Source: Planctomycetaceae bacterium (GTDB lineage Bacteria > Planctomycetota > Phycisphaerae > Phycisphaerales > SM1A02). Taken from it: a stretch of 14,000 nt of DNA. Location: contig JAIYBS010000278.1 in assembly GCA_027488415.1 (NCBI GenBank), positions 1-14,000 of the forward strand, in the 5' to 3' direction. Below, in pieces: positions 6,966-13,953 of this stretch (the first letter of the stretch is position 1; every line of letters starts with the position of its first letter). The notes under the pieces were generated by a model. It was not told the DNA's origin. It did no database searches and saw only the letters and a program-made list of their open reading frames with translations. A program made the translations under genes and the position numbers.

Positions 6966-7655
6966 ATGAGCACTTCCCGCAGCATCGCAGGCCTCGTGGC
7001 CGCCGGCGCGATCGGCGCCGCCGTGGCAACCGCCTCGTACCAGGCCGGCGCCACCGCGCGCATGGCGCCAGCACCCACCCGCGTCGCCACCGTCGACCTC
7101 GTCAAGGTCGTCGAGCGCCTGAGCGAGCGGAGCGACTGGGAGGTGCAGATCACCGGGCTCGGCAAGAAGATCCAGGAGGAGTTCTCCTCCCGGCGCAAGG
7201 CGATCGAGGAGATGGCCAAGCAGCTCGAGTCCGCCCCCGCCGACCAGCAGCAGGCCCTGCGCGACAGGCTCGCGTTCGAGCAGCTGCAGTTCGAGCAGTG
7301 GGAGCGCATCAAGAAGATCGAGATCGACCGCGAGCGCGCCCTGATGTGGCAGAGCATGTACCGCAACATCCGCACCGAGAGCCAGAAGCTCGCCGACGCG
7401 GAGGGCTGGGACATCGTGATGGTCAACGACGGCGTCACCGAGATCCAGCTGCAGCGCGAGTCGAAGTCGCCGCTCGAGCAGCAGGCGCAGGAGCAGATCG
7501 TCCGCCGCCGCGTCCTCTACGCGGGCAAGTCGACGGACGTGACCGACCAGCTCGTGGTGCGCATGAACAACGCGCGCGCCGCGAACGCCGGCAAGCCCGC
7601 GGGCGACGGCACCGCGCCCGCCCCCGCACCGGCGCCCGCCGCCCCCGCCAAGTGA
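6966..7655 (+). CDS. OmpH/Skp-family periplasmic chaperone, first copy
   Basis: A 229-residue protein with an N-terminal hydrophobic segment (about 7-24) that may be a cleavable signal or a membrane anchor. OmpH/Skp features follow: the start of the body domain at RVATVDLVKVVERL (39-52), a long charged coiled-coil region (about 55-145) that would form the tentacle-like arms, and the return to the body with GWDIVMVNDGV (147-157) and VRRRVLYAGKSTDVTDQLV (179-197). Skp proteins trap unfolded outer-membrane proteins in the periplasm and hand them to BamA, which agrees with the position right after bamA. The last 15 residues form an Ala/Pro tail (TAPAPAPAPAAPAK) that E. coli Skp lacks. The next gene encodes a paralogue. 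The ATG is supported by the TACACT element seven bases upstream; there is no Shine-Dalgarno sequence. The division of labour between the two copies is unknown. Confidence 0.87.
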   Translation: MSTSRSIAGLVAAGAIGAAVATASYQAGATARMAPAPTRVATVDLVKVVERLSERSDWEVQITGLGKKIQEEFSSRRKAIEEMAKQLESAPADQQQALRDRLAFEQLQFEQWERIKKIEIDRERALMWQSMYRNIRTESQKLADAEGWDIVMVNDGVTEIQLQRESKSPLEQQAQEQIVRRRVLYAGKSTDVTDQLVVRMNNARAANAGKPAGDGTAPAPAPAPAAPAK

Positions 7656-7684
7656 CCGAGCAACCGAAGACAGGAACGAACACC

Positions 7685-8311
7685 ATGCGCACCCGCACCA
7701 TCGCCATCGGCCTCGCCGTCGCCGCCCTCGCGGCCGCGGCCGCCTTCCCCGACCGCCCGGCCAAGGTCGCCAGCGTCGACATCGAGCGGATCTTCGCCGC
7801 GCTCGACGAGCAGAAGTCGATCGAGGCCGAGATCAAGCGCCTCGGCGAGAAGATGGCCTCCGAGAAGGACCGCCTCAGCCGCGAGCTGCAGGACCTCAAC
7901 GCCGAGCTCGAGAGCTACAAGGCCGGGACCCCGCCGTACAACGAGACGCTCAAGAAGGTCGAGGCGGCCGTCGGCGCCATGAGCGCGCAGGACCAGTTCG
8001 GCCAGCTGAAGGTCGAGGCCGAGCGCGCCAACGGCATGCGCATGCTCTACGCGCACGTGCGCGAGGCGGCCGCGGCCGTCGCCAAGCAGTCCGGCATCGA
8101 CTACGTCCTCATCAACGACTCGATCCCGCCCATCGAGCCCGCGGGCTTCGTGCAGACGAAGCAGCAGCTCGCGATGCGCCGGGTGCTCTTCGCCGGCAAC
8201 GACATGGACCTCACCGACGCGGTCATCGGCCAGGCCAACGCCGCGTTCAAGGCCGCGGGCGGCACCGTCCCCGCGACTCCCGCCGCCCCGACCCCCGCGC
8301 CGAAGCCGTGA
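7685..8311 (+). CDS. OmpH/Skp-family periplasmic chaperone, second copy
   Basis: A 208-residue paralogue of the preceding protein, starting 29 bp after it. A clear signal peptide occupies residues 1-20 (MRTRTIAIGLAVAALAAAAA). The OmpH body starts at KVASVDIERIFAAL (27-40). A coiled-coil stretch spans about 42-130, and the body closes with GIDYVLINDSI (137-147) and MRRVLFAGNDMDLTDAVI (164-181), directly comparable to the RRVLYAGKSTDVTDQLV of copy one. It likewise ends in an Ala/Pro tail (VPATPAAPTPAPKP). The ATG at 7685 has AGGA nine bases upstream, one of the better ribosome-binding sites in the window; the frame remains open upstream, but the signal peptide fixes this start. The stop codon overlaps the lpxD start as GTGA, suggesting translational coupling. 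The expected role is holding unfolded outer-membrane proteins for BamA. Confidence 0.87.
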   Translation: MRTRTIAIGLAVAALAAAAAFPDRPAKVASVDIERIFAALDEQKSIEAEIKRLGEKMASEKDRLSRELQDLNAELESYKAGTPPYNETLKKVEAAVGAMSAQDQFGQLKVEAERANGMRMLYAHVREAAAAVAKQSGIDYVLINDSIPPIEPAGFVQTKQQLAMRRVLFAGNDMDLTDAVIGQANAAFKAAGGTVPATPAAPTPAPKP

Positions 8312-9360
8312 GCGACCGCGCCCTGACCTCCGCGACCGTCGCCGAGATGGTCTGCGGCCGGCTCGTCGGCCCGGGCGACCGCCCGGTGCGCGGCCTCGCG
8401 GCCGTCGCCGACGCCGGGCCGGACCAGCTGACGTTCATCGGCGACCTCGCGAACGCGAACAAGTGGGCGTCGTCCTCGGGCGGCACCGCCATCGTGACGA
8501 AGGGCATCGAGGTCGCCGGGCACGACGCCTCGGCGCGCGCGCTGATCGAGGTCGACAACGCGGACCTCGCGATGATCCCGGTGCTCGAGCACTTCTTCGC
8601 GGGCGATTGCCTGCCCGAGCCCGGCATCGCGCCGGGCGCACACGTCGACCCGACGGCCTCCGTGCACCCCGAGGCGCGCATCGCGCCCGGAGCCGTGGTC
8701 GGCGCGCGATGCACCGTCGGGGCACGGGCGTCCCTGCACGCGAACGCGGTGCTCTACGCGGACGCGCAGGTCGGCGAGGACTCGATCGTCCATGCCGGCG
8801 CGGTGATCCGCGAGCGGTGCATCGTGGGTCGCCGTTGCATCGTCGGCCCCAACGCGGTGATCGGCGGCGACGGCTTCGGCTACCGCGCGAGCGCGGACGG
8901 CCGGTCGGTGCTCCGCATCCCGCACCTCGGCAACGCCGTCCTCGAGGACGACGTCGAGATCGGCTCGGGCGCGATGATCGACCGCGGCAAGTTCGGCGCC
9001 ACCCGGATCGGCGCCGGCAGCAAGATCGACAACCTCTGCCAGATCGGCCACAACGTCCAGATCGGGCGCATGTGCATGATCAGCGGCCACACCGGGATCG
9101 CCGGCAGCACCGTGATCGGCGACGGCGTCCAGATGGGCGGCGGCGTCGGCATCGCGCCGCACATGCGGATCGGCTCCGACGCCCGCATCGCGGCCCGGGC
9201 CGCGGTCATGTGCGAGATCCCCGCGGGCGAGACCTGGGGCGGCTACCCCGCGCAGGAGATCCGGCATGCGTTGCGGGAGGAAGCCGCGCTCCGTAGACTT
9301 GCGGACTCCGCCAAGCCGCTCCTGAAGCTCCTGAAGGAGCCGAAGGACCAGGGCCAGTGA
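8308..9360 (+). CDS. lpxD: UDP-3-O-acylglucosamine N-acyltransferase LpxD
   Basis: A 350-residue LpxD, similar in length to the E. coli enzyme. It catalyses the third step of lipid A synthesis, adding a second 3-hydroxyacyl chain from acyl-ACP to UDP-3-O-acyl-glucosamine. The N-terminal uridine-binding domain (about 1-103) includes LTFIGDLANANKW. It is followed by a left-handed beta-helix of hexapeptide repeats (about 106-305) such as IAPGAH, VHPEAR, IAPGAV and VGARCT. The catalytic histidine is His248 in KIDNLCQIGHNVQIG, matching E. coli His239. GGDGFGYR (187-193 and Arg194 region) and SGAMIDRGKFGATRIG (220-235) are also typical. A C-terminal helical segment (about 315-345) supports trimer formation in the family. 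The GTG start at 8308 overlaps the ompH-2 stop by four bases. It is separated from lpxC-fabZ by 43 bp. Identity is secure. Confidence 0.96.
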   Translation: MSDRALTSATVAEMVCGRLVGPGDRPVRGLAAVADAGPDQLTFIGDLANANKWASSSGGTAIVTKGIEVAGHDASARALIEVDNADLAMIPVLEHFFAGDCLPEPGIAPGAHVDPTASVHPEARIAPGAVVGARCTVGARASLHANAVLYADAQVGEDSIVHAGAVIRERCIVGRRCIVGPNAVIGGDGFGYRASADGRSVLRIPHLGNAVLEDDVEIGSGAMIDRGKFGATRIGAGSKIDNLCQIGHNVQIGRMCMISGHTGIAGSTVIGDGVQMGGGVGIAPHMRIGSDARIAARAAVMCEIPAGETWGGYPAQEIRHALREEAALRRLADSAKPLLKLLKEPKDQGQ

Positions 9361-9403
9361 CCGGCCGCGTCGGCGCGGCCAGCACGCCGCAGACCGACCG
9401 ACC

Positions 9404-10777
9404 GTGACCGCCTCCGCCGCACCACTGCCAGCCGCCACGGACCGCGCGGTCCCCTCGGGATCGCCGCGCCAGCGCACGGTCGCCGCGCAGGCGTCCGTCG
9501 GCGGCAAGGGCCTCATGCTCGGCCGCGAGGCCACGCTCACCATCCTGCCCGCGCCGCCGGACCACGGCATCGTCTTCGAGCGCACCGACCTCGAGCGCCC
9601 GGTGGTGATCCCGGCACTCGTCTCGAACGTGATCCCCAACCCGCGCCGCACGACGCTCAAGGCCGGCCAGGTGACCATCGAGACGGTCGAGCACTGCATG
9701 TCCGCGCTGCGCGGCCTCGGGATCGACAACGCGCTGCTGCGCCTGCACGGCCCCGAGCTCCCCTGCGGCGACGGGAGCGCGATGCCGTTCGTCGACGCGA
9801 TCCGCGCCGCGGGCGTCGCCGACCAGGACGCGCCGCGCCGCACGTTCCGCCTCACCGAGACGGTCAGCGTGCACGAGGGCGACGCGTCGATCACCGCCAT
9901 CCCGGCCGAGAGCCCGGGCGGCATGCGCGTGATGTACGACCTCGACTACGGCCGCAACGCGCAGCGGATCCCGCACCAGGCGTGGAGCTTCGACCCCGCG
10001 CGCGACGACTACGTCTCCGAGATCGCTCCCGCCCGCACCTTCTCGCTGAAGGAGGAGGCCGAGGCGCTCTGGCAGGCAGGACTCTGCCGGCACCTGACGC
10101 CGCGCGACGTGCTCGTGATCGGCGACGAGGGCCCGATCCAGAACGAGTACCGCTTCCCCGAGGAGCCCGTGCGGCACAAGGTGCTCGACGCGATCGGCGA
10201 CCTCGCGCTCGTCGGGACGGTGATCGAGTGCCAGGTGGTCGCGAACCGCTCGGGCCACGGGCTCAACCGCCAGCTCGGCATGAAGCTCCTGCGGCTCGTG
10301 CAGCGCGAGCGGCAGTCGCGCATGCTCCTCGAGGGCCGCGCGATGGACGCGCGCGCCATCGGGCGCCTGATGCCGCACCGCTACCCGATGCTGCTCGTCG
10401 ACCGCGTGCTTTCGCTCGAGCCCGGCCGCCGCGCGGTCGGCGTCAAGAACGTCAGCATCAACGAGCCGTTCTTCCCCGGCCACTATCCCGGCACCCCGAT
10501 CATGCCGGGCGTCCTCATCGTCGAGGCCCTCGCCCAGATGGGCGGCCTGCTCCTGAGCCAGACGCTCGAGCACACGGGCAAGGTGGCGGTGCTCCTCTCG
10601 CTCGACAAGGTGAAGCTGCGCAAGGCCGTCACGCCGGGCGACCAGCTGCTCCTCGAGGTCGAGGCGATGCGCGCGACCAGCCGCAGCGCGGCCGTGAAGG
10701 CCCGCGCGATGGTCGGCGAGAAGGTCGCCGCCGAGGCGGAGATCCGCTTCATGATGGTCGATCAGGACTTCGAGTGA
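9404..10777 (+). CDS. Bifunctional LpxC deacetylase / FabZ 3-hydroxyacyl-ACP dehydratase fusion
   Basis: One 457-residue frame encodes two enzymes. Residues ~24-303 are LpxC, the zinc deacetylase of the committed lipid A step. Zinc ligands are visible as His97 (TIETVEHCMSAL), His258 and Asp262 (RHKVLDAIGD), with Glu96 as the usual catalytic base and His285 (SGHGLN) as the catalytic histidine. Residues ~311-457 are FabZ, the 3-hydroxyacyl-ACP dehydratase of fatty-acid synthesis, with LMPHRYPMLLVDRV (322-335) and the hot-dog active site GHYPGTPIMPGVLIVEALAQ (359-378), in which His360 and Glu374 are catalytic. The linker is only about eight residues. Both domains look intact. The GTG at 9404 is the only plausible start before Met38, and residues 1-23 are a low-complexity extension. 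LpxC/FabZ fusions are known in Bacteroidota and some other phyla. The pairing links two enzymes that draw on the same hydroxyacyl-ACP pool. Confidence 0.96.
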   Translation: MTASAAPLPAATDRAVPSGSPRQRTVAAQASVGGKGLMLGREATLTILPAPPDHGIVFERTDLERPVVIPALVSNVIPNPRRTTLKAGQVTIETVEHCMSALRGLGIDNALLRLHGPELPCGDGSAMPFVDAIRAAGVADQDAPRRTFRLTETVSVHEGDASITAIPAESPGGMRVMYDLDYGRNAQRIPHQAWSFDPARDDYVSEIAPARTFSLKEEAEALWQAGLCRHLTPRDVLVIGDEGPIQNEYRFPEEPVRHKVLDAIGDLALVGTVIECQVVANRSGHGLNRQLGMKLLRLVQRERQSRMLLEGRAMDARAIGRLMPHRYPMLLVDRVLSLEPGRRAVGVKNVSINEPFFPGHYPGTPIMPGVLIVEALAQMGGLLLSQTLEHTGKVAVLLSLDKVKLRKAVTPGDQLLLEVEAMRATSRSAAVKARAMVGEKVAAEAEIRFMMVDQDFE

Positions 10778-10781
10778 CCCC

Positions 10782-11603
10782 ATGCCGATCCACCCGACAG
10801 CCATCGTCGACGCCAGCGCACGGATCGCACCGACCGCAGAGATCGGGCCCTGGTGCGTCGTGGGCCCCGACGTCTCGATCGGCGAGGGCACCGTCCTCGT
10901 CAGCCACGTGGTCGTCGAGAGCCACACCCGGATCGGCCGCGAGAACCGCATCTTCCCGTTCGCCTACGTCGGCGGCACGCCGCAGGACAAGAAGTTCACC
11001 GGCGAGAAGGTCTGGTGCGAGATCGGCGACCGCAACCAGGTCCGCGAGCACGTCACCATCCACCGCGGCACCGAGAACGGCGGCGGCTGGACGCGGGTCG
11101 GCAACGACAACCTGATCATGGGCACGGTGCACATCGCGCACGACTGCATCGTCGGCAGCGGCTGCATCCTCGCGAACAACGTGATGCTCGCGGGCCACTC
11201 GGTCGTGCAGGACCACGCCAACGTCGGCGGCGGCGCCGGCATCCACCACTTCGTGGTGATCGGCACCTGCGCCTTCGTCGGCGCGATGGCCCGCGTGAGC
11301 ATGGACGTGCCGCCCTTCATGATCGTCGAGGGGAACCCCGCCGAGGTGCGCGGGCACAACCACATCGCGCTGGCGCGCCGCGGCTTCGCCGAGACCGACA
11401 TCGAGGCGATGAAGGAGGCCTACAAGCGCCTCTTCCGGGACCGCGGCGGCAGCCTCGCGGAGAAGATCAGCGGCATCGTCGCGAAGTACCCGGGCGTCCG
11501 CTCGGTGGACATCCTGGTGAACGCCGTGAACGCCCAGGCGCGCGGCGTGCACGGGCGCTCGCTCGAGACGCAGCGGCTCGACGACCGGCACCGGCGCCAC
11601 TGA
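10782..11603 (+). CDS. lpxA: UDP-N-acetylglucosamine O-acyltransferase LpxA
   Basis: A 273-residue LpxA (E. coli 262), catalysing the first step of lipid A synthesis: transfer of a 3-hydroxyacyl chain from ACP to UDP-GlcNAc. The left-handed beta-helix of hexapeptide repeats covers about 1-185 (IHPTAIVDASARIAPTAEIG onward), and a helical C-terminal domain covers ~190-265. Catalytic and substrate residues align with a constant offset of five to E. coli: His117 and His120 in GTVHIAHDC (His122 and the base His125), His139 in LAGHS (His144) and His155 in GIHHF (His160). The residue at the E. coli Gly173 acyl-length ruler position is Ala168. The ATG at 10782 lies four bases after the lpxC-fabZ stop, so translation is probably coupled. 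The last ~15 residues are Arg/His-rich and look poorly structured. Identity is secure. Confidence 0.96.
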   Translation: MPIHPTAIVDASARIAPTAEIGPWCVVGPDVSIGEGTVLVSHVVVESHTRIGRENRIFPFAYVGGTPQDKKFTGEKVWCEIGDRNQVREHVTIHRGTENGGGWTRVGNDNLIMGTVHIAHDCIVGSGCILANNVMLAGHSVVQDHANVGGGAGIHHFVVIGTCAFVGAMARVSMDVPPFMIVEGNPAEVRGHNHIALARRGFAETDIEAMKEAYKRLFRDRGGSLAEKISGIVAKYPGVRSVDILVNAVNAQARGVHGRSLETQRLDDRHRRH

Positions 11604-11670
11604 CGGCGACGGCAGCCGACGCGGGGGCGCGGGCGCCCGCCGACCCGGCCGCCCGGCGCGCGGGAACCGC

Positions 11671-11676
11671 TATGCT
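11671..11676 (+). promoter_or_regulatory. -10-like element for the 11684 gene
   Basis: TATGCT matches TAnnnT and is followed by seven bases and then the ATG at 11684. It lies in the otherwise GC-saturated 80-bp gap after lpxA, so this gene may have its own, leaderless transcript. No clear -35 sequence is visible. Confidence 0.4.
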
Positions 11677-11683
11677 CCCCCGG

Positions 11684-12451
11684 ATGAACGCTTCTCCGCG
11701 CCACGAGAAGGTCGATGAGATCATGGAACGCGCCGAGGCGGCCCTGCGCCGCTCGCAGTGGTTCGAGGCCGAGCGCCTCGCGCACCGCGCGGTCGAGCTC
11801 GCCCGGGCGCAGGAGGACTTCGGCCTGCTCGCGCGCGTCGCGCTGCCGCTGCAGGAGGCTCGCCGCCAGCGGATCCAGGAGGCGACGGGCAACCGCAAGC
11901 TCTCGATCCTGCAGTCGGACATCACCGAGGACATGGCGATCTCGCCCGGCTGCTACCTCGTGCAGCCGCCGGCCGTCGGCGCCGACGCGCGCCGCCTGCG
12001 CCTCGCCGCGCTGCGGCGCGAGATCCCGGTTGCCATCCTCTGCCGGGAGCCGAAGTCGCGCCTCGGGCTGTGCCCGGTCGTCGCGATCGGCCAGATCACC
12101 GTGCGTGCGCGCGTCGAGCCGCCGAAGGACTGGGACAAGCCCGACCACAAGTGGTTCCTCGGCGCGATGGAGCAGCTCGGCGATGCCGCGATCGAGATGC
12201 TCGACACCGGCCTCGAGCTCGACCGGCAGGTCGACTTCCTGCTCGCCGCGCTCGACGCGGTCCCCGACCACGAGAAGCTCCACCAGGTGCTCGCCTCGGT
12301 CTGCAAGGAGGCCGCGAAGGGCTTCGTGCGCAGCACCACCGCCGACGAGCTCGACGCCGAGCTCGCCGCCGCCGAGGAGGAGCCGGACATCGCCGAGCTC
12401 GAGGCCCCGACCGCCAAGAAGCGCAAGGGCAAGGGCGACGACGAGGAGTGA
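11684..12451 (+). CDS. Hypothetical protein with helical N-terminus, possible beta core and Lys-rich tail
   Basis: A 255-residue protein I do not recognise. Residues 5-65 are helical and TPR-like (VDEIMERAEAALRRSQWFEA and ERLAHRAVELARAQEDFGLL). Residues ~85-145 look like a compact beta-rich core (ISPGCYLVQPPAVG, IPVAILCREPKSRLGLCPVV, then AIGQITVRARVEPP), with cysteines at 90, 120 and 130. Residues ~155-215 are helical again (WFLGAMEQLGDAAIEMLDTG). The tail from 220 is acidic and then Lys-rich (AKKRKGKGDDEE), probably disordered. No signal peptide or membrane segment is seen, so it is likely cytoplasmic. An in-frame ATG at 11672 would add MLPR, but it falls inside the TATGCT hexamer, which favours the ATG at 11684. 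It sits 80 bp after lpxA and converges on the peptidase gene with a 15-bp gap. Co-direction with the lpx genes is suggestive at most; no function is assigned. Confidence 0.85.
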   Translation: MNASPRHEKVDEIMERAEAALRRSQWFEAERLAHRAVELARAQEDFGLLARVALPLQEARRQRIQEATGNRKLSILQSDITEDMAISPGCYLVQPPAVGADARRLRLAALRREIPVAILCREPKSRLGLCPVVAIGQITVRARVEPPKDWDKPDHKWFLGAMEQLGDAAIEMLDTGLELDRQVDFLLAALDAVPDHEKLHQVLASVCKEAAKGFVRSTTADELDAELAAAEEEPDIAELEAPTAKKRKGKGDDEE

Positions 12452-12466
12452 GCCCGTCCAGCGCGA

Positions 12467-13621
12467 TCAGCGCCAGTCGAGCCCCTCGAAGAGTGAGTTG
12501 AGGTTCTCGCAGCCGTCCTCGCGCACGATGACCATGTCCTCGATGCGCAGGCCGCCGTGCGCGCGCCCGTAGAGGCCCGGCTCCACCGTCAGCGCGTCGC
12601 CGGCCACCAGCTGCGGCCCCTTGAAGTCGAGGAGCGGCGGCTCGTGCACGTCGAGGCCGATCCCGTGGCCGGTGCCGTGGGTCATGCCGCACCAGGTGTC
12701 GGGCGCGTCGGCCGGCGGCATGCCGCTCGCGAACCCGTGCGCGTGGATCACGCCGAGCGTGGCGCGATGGACGTCCTCGCCGGTGGCGCCCGCGCGCACC
12801 GCCGCGATCGCGGCGCGCTTCGCCTCGACGACCGCCGCGTGCATGCGGCGCACCTCGGGGTGCGGCTCGCCGTTCACGACGGTGCGCGTGCAGTCGCCGT
12901 TGTAGAGCGTCTCCAGGCAGAGCGGGAAGATGTCGACGATCACGGGCTGCCCGGTGCGCAGGTCCCCGTGGCCGTGCTCGTGGCAGTCGGCGCCCTGCGG
13001 GCCGCAGGCGACGATCGCGGGTCGCCCCTGGAACCCCGCGCGCAGGAGATGCACGTCGATCAGGAAGCGCAGGCGCTCGGCACTCAGCCGGTCTCCCTCG
13101 TGGAAGAGCACGCCGTTGCGGTCGGGCACGGCGCGCGCCACGGTCTCGCATGCCATGCGCATCGCGTCCTCGGTCGCCTTCTGCGCGGAACGCAGCCACT
13201 CGACCTCCTGCGCGTCCTTCGACCGCCGCGAGAGCACGCCGAGCTGCGGGTCGTACTCGACGGCGATGCCCGCCTGCCGCAGGTGGTCCGCGTAGATCAG
13301 GGGCAGCGTCCGGTCGGCGACCACCTTCCCCACGTGCTGGCGGCGCAGGCACTCGGCGACGGCCTGCGCGGTCGCGGTCTCGCGGTCGCCCGACAGCCCG
13401 CCCTGGGGCTCGAAGTCCCGCGGGCACGCCACCGCGTCGGCGCGGGCGTGCTTGCGCGCGCGCTCCATCTCGATGTCGCGGCAGACGAACACCCGGTGCG
13501 GCGCCCTGCCCTCGTGCAGGAAGTCGATGCACGCGGCCGGGTCGCCCACGTTGAAGCGGACGGCATGGAAGAGGCTCTTGTTCGTCGCGGGGATGCCGGC
13601 GATCAGGCGGGCGGTGGGCAT
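12467..13621 (-). CDS. M24-family metallopeptidase (Xaa-Pro aminopeptidase/dipeptidase type)
   Basis: A 384-residue pita-bread-fold metallopeptidase. The N-terminal creatinase/prolidase-like domain covers about 1-135. The catalytic M24 domain covers about 140-380 and retains all five metal ligands: Asp230 (PVIVDIFP), Asp243 (NGDCTRTV), His319 (HGTGHGIG), Glu347 (LTVEPGLY) and Glu361 (LRIEDMVIV). The second active-site histidine in DVHEPP (His326) is also present. These enzymes hydrolyse peptide bonds next to proline using two metal ions, usually Mn or Co. Whether this is an aminopeptidase (PepP-like) or a dipeptidase (PepQ-like) cannot be read from the sequence. There is no signal peptide, so it is probably cytoplasmic. 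The ATG at 13621 is preferred over an upstream in-frame start near 13732, because conserved sequence starts here and TATCCT lies six bases upstream; the upstream extension would also run through a hairpin. It converges on the 11684 gene. Confidence 0.93.
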   Translation of the reverse strand: MPTARLIAGIPATNKSLFHAVRFNVGDPAACIDFLHEGRAPHRVFVCRDIEMERARKHARADAVACPRDFEPQGGLSGDRETATAQAVAECLRRQHVGKVVADRTLPLIYADHLRQAGIAVEYDPQLGVLSRRSKDAQEVEWLRSAQKATEDAMRMACETVARAVPDRNGVLFHEGDRLSAERLRFLIDVHLLRAGFQGRPAIVACGPQGADCHEHGHGDLRTGQPVIVDIFPLCLETLYNGDCTRTVVNGEPHPEVRRMHAAVVEAKRAAIAAVRAGATGEDVHRATLGVIHAHGFASGMPPADAPDTWCGMTHGTGHGIGLDVHEPPLLDFKGPQLVAGDALTVEPGLYGRAHGGLRIEDMVIVREDGCENLNSLFEGLDWR

Positions 13622-13627
13622 GCGCGC

Positions 13628-13633
13628 AGGATA
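13628..13633 (-). promoter_or_regulatory. -10-like element for the M24 peptidase gene (leaderless)
   Basis: Read on the minus strand this is TATCCT followed by GCGCGC and then the ATG at 13621. With the usual distance between a -10 element and the transcription start, the mRNA would begin at the start codon itself. No clear -35 element is visible. Confidence 0.45.
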
Positions 13634-13699
13634 GGAAGGCTCCGGCGCGGCTCCGGCCGCGCGCCCGCGGGTCCGGCACGGGAAACGGCCCCGTAAACA

Positions 13700-13733
13700 C
13701 ATGTCCCCGGCCGTGCAAACGGCCGGGGACATG
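13700..13733. terminator. Perfect 15-bp hairpin with GCAA loop (probable terminator or RNA structure)
   Basis: CATGTCCCCGGCCGT (13700-13714) and ACGGCCGGGGACATG (13719-13733) are perfect reverse complements around a GCAA loop, a stable GNRA tetraloop on the plus strand. On the minus strand the stem is followed by a short TGTTTAC. It lies about 80 bp upstream of the M24 peptidase start, where it would insulate that gene from minus-strand transcription entering from the right. Confidence 0.6.
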
Positions 13734-13801
13734 GAGTGTGGCCGCGACGCACGCCTGCGCCGCGGGAGATGCGCGAGATGGCCCCGGACAATAAGAGAAA
13801 C

Positions 13802-13816
13802 GGCGTCCGCGACGCC
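13802..13816 (-). terminator. Weak terminator-like hairpin, minus strand
   Basis: GGCGTC (13802-13807) and GACGCC (13811-13816) form a 6-bp stem with a CGC loop. Read on the minus strand the stem is followed by GTTTCTCTTATTGT, which is T-rich for this genome, as in an intrinsic terminator. The short stem keeps confidence low. Confidence 0.35.
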
Positions 13817-13953
13817 CGACCATCACGGATTCCGGAAAACCGGCCGTCAGCGCGTCAGCGCCCGGTGCTGGAGCTTGCGAGGGGGGGCGCGCCGGCGGGT
13901 GTCAGGATGCCGCCGATCGGTCCGACAGGTGTCACGGCCGCAACGAAGAGACA

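Noticed and set aside
4409..7438. Minus-strand frame that stays open for about 3 kb antisense to bamA, continuous with gcvT
   Set aside because: Its translation is low-complexity Ala/Arg/Asp/Val/Leu sequence with no family motif, while the plus strand encodes a textbook BamA and OmpH. Long antisense frames are expected where GC-biased codons remove stops.
8312..10951. Long minus-strand open frames antisense to lpxD, lpxC-fabZ and lpxA
   Set aside because: They mirror the hexapeptide-repeat and enzyme genes on the plus strand, have biased composition and show no recognisable domains.
11604..11670. GC-rich stretch after lpxA as a terminator
   Set aside because: The best pairing (GCGGG with CCCGC, or GGGCGCCC on itself) is short, ambiguous and lacks a T-tract on either strand.
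10853..11671. Upstream open extension of the 11684 gene overlapping lpxA in another frame
   Set aside because: The extension is Arg/Pro-rich shadow of lpxA. Protein-like sequence starts only at the ATG at 11684 and is supported by the TATGCT element.
13622..13732. Upstream in-frame start for the M24 peptidase
   Set aside because: It would add 37 residues encoded partly by the perfect hairpin and the TATCCT element, with no conserved N-terminal sequence.
13846..13861. Tandem GTCAGCGC repeat and a GGTGTCA pair nearby as a possible repeat array or operator
   Set aside because: There are only two copies of each short word in GC-rich DNA; no array, spacer regularity or symmetry supports a CRISPR or a defined binding site.
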